Source of the DNA: Paenibacillus sp.
GTDB taxonomy: Bacteria > Bacillota > Bacilli > Paenibacillales > Paenibacillaceae
DNA length: 64,000 nucleotides
Assembly (NCBI GenBank): GCA_023512345.1
Contig: JAILZT010000019.1
Coordinates: forward strand, 22,200 to 86,199
Reading direction: 5' to 3'
In this document: positions 59,612 to 64,000 of the stretch, one piece after another
How the letters are laid out: every line of letters starts with the position of its first letter
How positions within the stretch are numbered: the stretch's first letter is position 1
The notes under the pieces: generated by a model
What the model was told of the DNA's origin: nothing
What the model saw: the letters and a program-made list of their open reading frames with translations, nothing else
The model's database searches: none
Translations under genes and position numbers: made by a program

Positions 59612-60841
59612 ATGAACTTGAAGACTACGCTCAAAACTATTTTTTCGTTAATAGTACCCTTTATTCTAATAGCTTTGGCCTATCTATTTTTTACAAAGAC
59701 TACCACCCTGTCACAGCCGCAACTAGATATTGTTGAATTTTCTCCTTATGCGATATTTTCTATTGGGGTCGCTATTTCGTGGAAGTTTAACCGTAGTAGA
59801 GAATTTTTTATTCTGAGTATTCTTGGTTTATGCTTAGCTTCAATTACATATTTGCCGGGGATGCTTGGTGAAACGGATCAAATTACTAATATTTATGCCA
59901 TTATTAGTTTGGTGATACCTATAAACATTGCGCTTTTTTCTTTTTTAAAGGAGCGGGGATTCTTAAGTTTATGGGGGCTTATTCGGATCGGGTTCATTCT
60001 ATCTCAATTCTTATTGTCCTTTTGGTTCATCCAAACGGAACGCACCCAGATTCTCAATTTAATCCACAAAGATCTGATACCTGTAAGTCTTCATTTAATT
60101 TCATCAATACCTCAGGTGTCAATTGCAGCGTTTTTGGTAACGTTAGTCTTACTTATCTTTAGGCAGATTACATACAGATCTTCGCAGGATATTTCTTTTA
60201 TTGGTGTACTCCTGGCATTGTTTTATGTACTACATAACCCTGGTAATCCCATTTTATATGCTGTATTTTTCGCGGTTTCAGGAATTATCCTGATTACGTC
60301 AATCATTCAAGATTCATATTCCATGGCTTTTTCGGATGAACTTACAGGCCTGCCATCGCGGCGGGCGCTCAAGCAAGATATGATGAAACTCGGCATGAAT
60401 TATTGTATTGCTATGCTGGACATCGATTTTTTCAAAAAATTTAATGATACATATGGTCATGATACAGGGGATGAAGTCCTGAAGTTAGTTGCATCTACGA
60501 TAAAGGAGGTTACGGGTGGAGGGAAAGCCTTCCGTTATGGCGGAGAGGAGTTCACTATTCTTTTCCCAGGCAAAAGCATAAATGATGTTATTCCCCACCT
60601 TGAAGAACTACGGGAGAAGATATCCAAAAGAGGATTTACCTTGCGTGGAAAGGGACGATCTAAAAACAAGTCAAAAAGCAGATCGCAAAGCTCGAAACCT
60701 GCCAAACAAATTTACATAACCGTAAGTATGGGTGTCTCCCAAAAAAGTGAAAAATACAAAAATCCAGATGCTGTGATGAAATCCGCCGACGCCGCTTTAT
60801 ACCGTGCCAAGAAAAAAGGAAGAAATTGTGTTAGTAAATAA
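59612..60841 (+). CDS. Diguanylate cyclase (GGDEF) with membrane sensor
   Basis: A 409-residue protein. The N-terminal ~235 residues hold seven or eight membrane segments. The cyclase domain follows: DELTGLPSRRALKQDMM, AMLDIDFFKKFNDTYGHDTGDEVL, and the active-site RYGGEEFTILF (GGEEF, catalytically competent). An unusual basic Ser/Lys-rich insert (KGRSKNKSKSRSQSSK) sits between the signature and the C-terminal SADAALYRAKKKGRN. No RxxD inhibitory site is seen before the active site. It makes cyclic di-GMP, so it affects motility or biofilm. AGGGAATTAA precedes ATG 59612. Confidence 0.92.
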   Translation: MNLKTTLKTIFSLIVPFILIALAYLFFTKTTTLSQPQLDIVEFSPYAIFSIGVAISWKFNRSREFFILSILGLCLASITYLPGMLGETDQITNIYAIISLVIPINIALFSFLKERGFLSLWGLIRIGFILSQFLLSFWFIQTERTQILNLIHKDLIPVSLHLISSIPQVSIAAFLVTLVLLIFRQITYRSSQDISFIGVLLALFYVLHNPGNPILYAVFFAVSGIILITSIIQDSYSMAFSDELTGLPSRRALKQDMMKLGMNYCIAMLDIDFFKKFNDTYGHDTGDEVLKLVASTIKEVTGGGKAFRYGGEEFTILFPGKSINDVIPHLEELREKISKRGFTLRGKGRSKNKSKSRSQSSKPAKQIYITVSMGVSQKSEKYKNPDAVMKSADAALYRAKKKGRNCVSK

Positions 60842-60917
60842 AAGGGTTAGAGTCAGGGCTGTAGATGCCTTGGCTTTTTTTTATGGATATAGCCGAGAAC
60901 ACCCCTACCTCTATGTA

Positions 60918-61440
60918 GGTGGTTAGCTGAAAACCTGCTGACTTCCGAACTATCTTACTATTATGTATGTGGAACTAGGCGAATTTTTGCATTGTGAAAT
61001 TGACTCCTCTTTGTGGAGGATTTCGAGCGCAGAGGGTGACTCGAGAGAGAGATTGTTGTAGTTTATGCAGGATTTCGGGCGCAGATGGTAACTCCGGAAC
61101 AGTATTGTTGTAGTTTATGCAGGATTTCGAGCGCAGATGGTGACTCCGGAGCAGTATTGTTGTAGTTTATGCAGAATTTCGAGCGTAGAGGGTGCTTTAG
61201 GAGCGATATTGTTGTACTTAGTGCAGGATTTCGAGCGTAGAGGGTGCTTAGGAGCGATATTGTTGTATTTAATGCAGGATTTCGAGCGTGGAGGGTGATA
61301 GGGTTTTACTAAACATCTGTGTTAGTGGGTGGGTAGCTGAAAACCTGCTGATTTCTGGACCTTATCCGGTGTTGATAACTATTTTGATGTGGAATTATAT
61401 TAATTTTCGCATTATGTAATTATCTCAGATAAGCGGGATT
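60918..61440. repeat. Six 52 bp tandem repeats between two duplicated flanks
   Basis: The core AGGATTTCGAGCG recurs at 61017, 61069, 61121, 61173, 61225 and 61276 (52-base period, last step 51). Units also share ATTGTTGTA and a CTCCGGAGC-like centre. On both sides lies a ~100 bp duplicated block containing GTAGCTGAAAACCTGCTGA (60925 and 61331). No ORF is supported in this region. Confidence 0.85.
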
Positions 61441-61498
61441 TGCTTCGGCATAGAAAGTATCCATATATTACTTAAAATTTAAAGGAATTTGCGATTTT

Positions 61499-62614
61499 TT
61501 GTCGAAACTTAATGCTAATCCAAAATCTATGACGAAAGGGCGGATTTATATTCATACTTCAATTAGATCTTTCAAGAAAGTATTAAGGATAATGTTATGC
61601 GTGCTCCTTTTATCAGGTGGACTTCTCAATATTCAACAAGTGGAGGTTGTATCCGCAGCTTCATCGACCGTGACTTTTAATGCGACTGAAATTAGTCCTG
61701 GGGTATGGGACGACGGGATTGCTGAGGATGGCGAGGGAGGTTCGCTTAATATTCCTAACCTAACTTTGCAAGTTTATAATATCAGCGATACTAGCGGTTC
61801 ATTGATTCCGAAAAGATTGGTACATGGACATTCATATTCAAATCAAATGGATTTTTTCAATGCCCTTACAACTTATGATGAGAGCTTCAACTTCACTGGC
61901 TGGAAAGGTATGGGTCTAAAATCAGCGGATCAATCCGAGTTTCAAATTAATGGTTTCTTCTATTCAAATTATGGCGCAGAGGTACCCATTCCAATTACCG
62001 TAGATGGCTACCGCGACGGTGTCAAAGTTGCAACTGCTTCATTTCTATCAGACGAAATGCCAGGTTTTTATTACTCGAAAAACGTAATGTTAAATGCAGA
62101 CTTCGATAATGTGGATAGGGTTCTCTTTTATTCAGGCGGTACGAGTTGGCATGGAATTAATAACATTGTAATTGACAGTGCGGTAGTCCCGGTGCCAATC
62201 ACCGATTTCGCGAACACAGCGAAGACGAGCAACAGCGCAACGTTTGGCTGGACAGCAGCAAGCGGAGCCACAGATGTGAAGATCGAGCAGTCGCCAGTTG
62301 GAGCGAACAGCTGGACAACGGCAACGACGGGTGCGATTGCAGTGAATGCGACAAACGCAACGGTAACGGGACTGAGTGCGGCAACGAGCTATGACTTCCG
62401 GTTGGTGGTCACAGGCGGGGCAAATGCAGGGAACTCGAATAGGGTAAGTGTGACGACCGAAGTGGCGCCGATTACTAACTTTGCGAACAACGCAAAGTCG
62501 AGCACAAGCGCATCCTTTAGCTGGACAGCGGCAAGCGGAGCGACAGATGTAAAGATCGAGCAGTCCCCTGTGTCGACTAATACCTTCTTCCTTCCTGAAG
62601 TTGCGCCAGGCTAA
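61499..62614 (+). CDS. Secreted protein with Fn3 repeats, cut off at its 3' end
   Basis: A frame of 371 codons starting at TTG 61499 (AAAGGA upstream; ATG 61529 is an alternative without a ribosome site). The signal peptide centres on IMLCVLLLSGGLL with cleavage near VSA-AS. A ~180-residue beta-rich domain follows (GHSYSNQMDFFNALTTYDES, GFYYSKNVML), then one complete Fn3 repeat (ITDFANTAKTSNSATFGWTA to VTTEV) and the start of a second. The second repeat departs from the first at about 62571; the last ~15 codons are unrelated. The true C-terminal part is missing. Confidence 0.75.
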   Translation: MSKLNANPKSMTKGRIYIHTSIRSFKKVLRIMLCVLLLSGGLLNIQQVEVVSAASSTVTFNATEISPGVWDDGIAEDGEGGSLNIPNLTLQVYNISDTSGSLIPKRLVHGHSYSNQMDFFNALTTYDESFNFTGWKGMGLKSADQSEFQINGFFYSNYGAEVPIPITVDGYRDGVKVATASFLSDEMPGFYYSKNVMLNADFDNVDRVLFYSGGTSWHGINNIVIDSAVVPVPITDFANTAKTSNSATFGWTAASGATDVKIEQSPVGANSWTTATTGAIAVNATNATVTGLSAATSYDFRLVVTGGANAGNSNRVSVTTEVAPITNFANNAKSSTSASFSWTAASGATDVKIEQSPVSTNTFFLPEVAPG

Positions 62615-63223
62615 GCACGCATAGAGTTCGTCAAATATCTTTTCATGTGTTGGTGCACAGAGAAACCGGTTGATGGAGTCGAGCGCAAAGTTAATGAGTG
62701 TTTCTGAGTTAGGGTGTCCCATTAAACGAGCTATGAGTTCCATGGGCATGCCTGAAGGTCCAAAGGGATCAATGAAGGCGAAGCACGGTGCCATCCGTAT
62801 GCCTCGCCCTTGGAGATAATCTAGTATTTTTCTCAATGTGGCCTCGAACTCGTCTCTAATGATTTGAAACTTGATCCTACCACTTTCAAGTTCATAAGGT
62901 GAGTCTTCTATTCTTACTGGGGAGTAACGTTGGAGCAGAAGACTTTCGAGATAATCAGCACGCGCGTTATCCTTTTCGATGAAAAGCAAAACCACTTCGC
63001 GCATCCGATCTTTCAATTTATGGTTGATGATGGTATCCAAAATTATCAATGGAGATCCAGGTTCTCCTCTCTTATATTCGCCAGGTCCAGCAAAACCGTC
63101 AATTATAATAAGTCGATTGCTCCAACTACTTATGATTGGAAGCCAGGCTGCAAGATAACGCCGAAGGATTTCATGTTTCATCTCTGTGTGAGGAGCTTTT
63201 TCCCAAAGAATTTCGTTATTCAT
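62575..63223 (-). pseudogene. tcmP: Truncated TcmP (three-Cys-motif partner) gene
   Basis: A minus-strand gene starting at 63223 with AAGGAGGTAAATT upstream. The first ~215 codons match TcmP: HTEMKHEILRRYLAAWLPII, LIIIDGFAGPGEYKRGEPGS and CFAFIDPFGPSGMP. The TcmP family is encoded beside three-Cys-motif radical-SAM-like proteins; its role is unknown. At about 62575 real coding ends; the frame continues only as antisense of the Fn3 gene. The expected C-terminal third is missing, and no three-Cys partner is seen in the window. Confidence 0.7.
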
Positions 63224-63616
63224 TATTGAATTTACCTCCTTATCACTTTAACTTACTGTATAAATCCAACAACTGATAAGCTATGATTGTTATATTGCTG
63301 CAAGTAATGTACATATTCCACCGAAATAATAGACCCGCTTTGAGTTTGATTGCTCATTTTATGACATCACCTTGCTATCCAAAAATAATTTATTAGTTTA
63401 CTTGTCATTCAAAGCCCTCGTATATTACAAGCTGGTCGTATAACTATAACTAGGAGCCTGTGTTTATAAAAACCCGTATAAAACGCAAAATTATATGGTG
63501 TAAATAATGGAAAGACGATCTCAGATTTCACTACTATCTTTGCTGATATGAATGTTTTGTATTTCTTTCTTGCCACAAATGTATAGATTGTTCCTGTTTC
63601 CACGAATATCTGTCCT
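63224..63616. other. AT-rich region upstream of the truncated TcmP gene
   Basis: About 390 bases with no supported gene. A 64-codon minus-strand frame (63409-63603) lacks a ribosome site and family resemblance. The AT-rich composition ends abruptly near 63640. Confidence 0.4.
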
Positions 63617-63979
63617 TTACGATAAAGTATATGGATCTATCTTCTCCGCCATCTGACTCAAACACCTCAACCACACCCGCATCGCTTGCCACGCTTCCTC
63701 TGGGTCCTTCAACGGGCTTTCCACGTGGGCGATGCGGGTATTCCGGAAACGGTTGACCTCCTCAAGGGTCTTATAGAGCTCCGCCATCTCCGGAGTGGCA
63801 AAAGCTGCCGCCACTTCCTTCCAAATGCCGCGCGCCCCCCGGCCTCCCTGCTGGGCGTATTCCAGGCAGAAGAGCAACGTGCCCAGGCGTTGCATGGCCC
63901 GGCCATATACCAGATTATCGCGCAGGTATCTCTGATACCTCTCCAATAGGATCCTTTCGCGCGGGGGCTGACCGTCCAA
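63617..63979 (-). CDS. GC-rich foreign-looking protein, 120 aa (probably partial)
   Basis: A 120-codon frame with GC-rich, third-position-biased codons, unlike every other gene here. The product is helical: RERILLERYQRYLRDNLVYG, CLEYAQQGGRGARGIWKEVA and RNTRIAHVESPLKDPEEAW. The RNxRIAH stretch recalls HEPN-type or helicase C-terminal helical domains, but I cannot name a family. The frame may extend past the window end, since no ribosome site lies before the first Met. Composition suggests transfer from a high-GC organism or an assembly chimera. Confidence 0.5.
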   Translation of the reverse strand: MDGQPPRERILLERYQRYLRDNLVYGRAMQRLGTLLFCLEYAQQGGRGARGIWKEVAAAFATPEMAELYKTLEEVNRFRNTRIAHVESPLKDPEEAWQAMRVWLRCLSQMAEKIDPYTLS

Positions 63980-64000
63980 AGACGGATTGAAGAAGATATA

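Noticed and set aside
61017..61300. CRISPR-like array
   Set aside because: Whole 52-base units repeat without unique spacers and there are no cas genes; it is a tandem repeat.
62132..62574. C-terminal continuation of the TcmP frame
   Set aside because: This part is the antisense of the Fn3-repeat gene (Cys/Arg-rich repeated shadow translation), so the real TcmP coding stops near 62575.
1..64000. tRNA, rRNA and prophage structural genes
   Set aside because: No cloverleaf, rRNA-like stretch or capsid/tail gene was recognised by reading; absence is not proven without a dedicated search.

Overview
The window looks like the chromosome of a low-to-mid GC, spore-forming Bacillota, most likely Paenibacillus. 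The grounds are a Spo0E-type phosphatase gene, gene order shared with Bacillus (yerB, yerC, dgkB/yerQ, rlmCD/yefA homologues), GlnK/GlnL and KdgR-type regulators, GGAGG-type ribosome binding sites and intergenic repeats of the kind common in that genus. No rRNA, tRNA or CRISPR array was seen.

Positions 1-24659 are mainly core genome. They hold a Spo0E phosphatase, a chemoreceptor, threonine dehydratase, small secreted or membrane genes, an alpha/beta hydrolase, a LigB-type dioxygenase, a YerB-like lipoprotein and a DUF47/Pit phosphate pair. Next comes a nitrogen locus in which a GlnR/TnrA-like box precedes glnQ-glnH-two permeases-glnK-glnL. CorA, YerC, CbiX, DgkB and an RlmCD-type 23S rRNA methyltransferase follow. 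A ~250 bp intergenic repeat family with a covarying hairpin occurs here (4.9 and 5.5 kb) and again at 47.9 kb.

Positions 24609-32418 form a ~7.8 kb integrated element lying between two perfect 18 bp direct repeats, one of which is in the 3' end of the rRNA methyltransferase gene. It carries three small immunity-like genes (one barstar-like), a SEFIR-domain protein, a HTH repressor with two matching palindromic operators, a phage/plasmid-type replication protein, a large serine recombinase interrupted by a G-tract frameshift, and a DUF4365 nuclease-like protein. Beyond its right end are remnants of a second serine recombinase (opposite strand) and an excisionase-like HTH, suggesting repeated insertion at one hotspot. 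An ECF sigma factor/RsgI-like pair follows.

Positions 36368-45555 form a defence-like island: NERD nuclease, EVE-like/McrB-type AAA+ NTPase, DUF2357/McrC-like PD-(D/E)XK protein, UPF1-like SF1 helicase fused to a nuclease-like C-terminus, and an AlkD-like alkylation-repair protein. The combination resembles type IV restriction (McrBC/CoCoNuT-like) systems and is the most interesting candidate here.

Positions 45.8-61.3 kb are ordinary accessory and core genes: DUF4386, DUF4317, an MFS exporter, a Nudix hydrolase, SstT, a KdgR-like regulator with four matching palindromes around a UlaA-type permease and a KdgF-like cupin, a LysM protein, a GH94-type phosphorylase, a stalk-domain protein and a GGDEF protein. 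A block of six 52 bp tandem repeats lies at 61.0-61.3 kb.

From 61.5 kb to the end the picture changes. A secreted Fn3 protein is cut at about 62575, where it abuts a truncated TcmP gene on the other strand. The last ~400 bases are markedly GC-rich with foreign-looking codon use. This is either a recent insertion/rearrangement or an assembly chimera.
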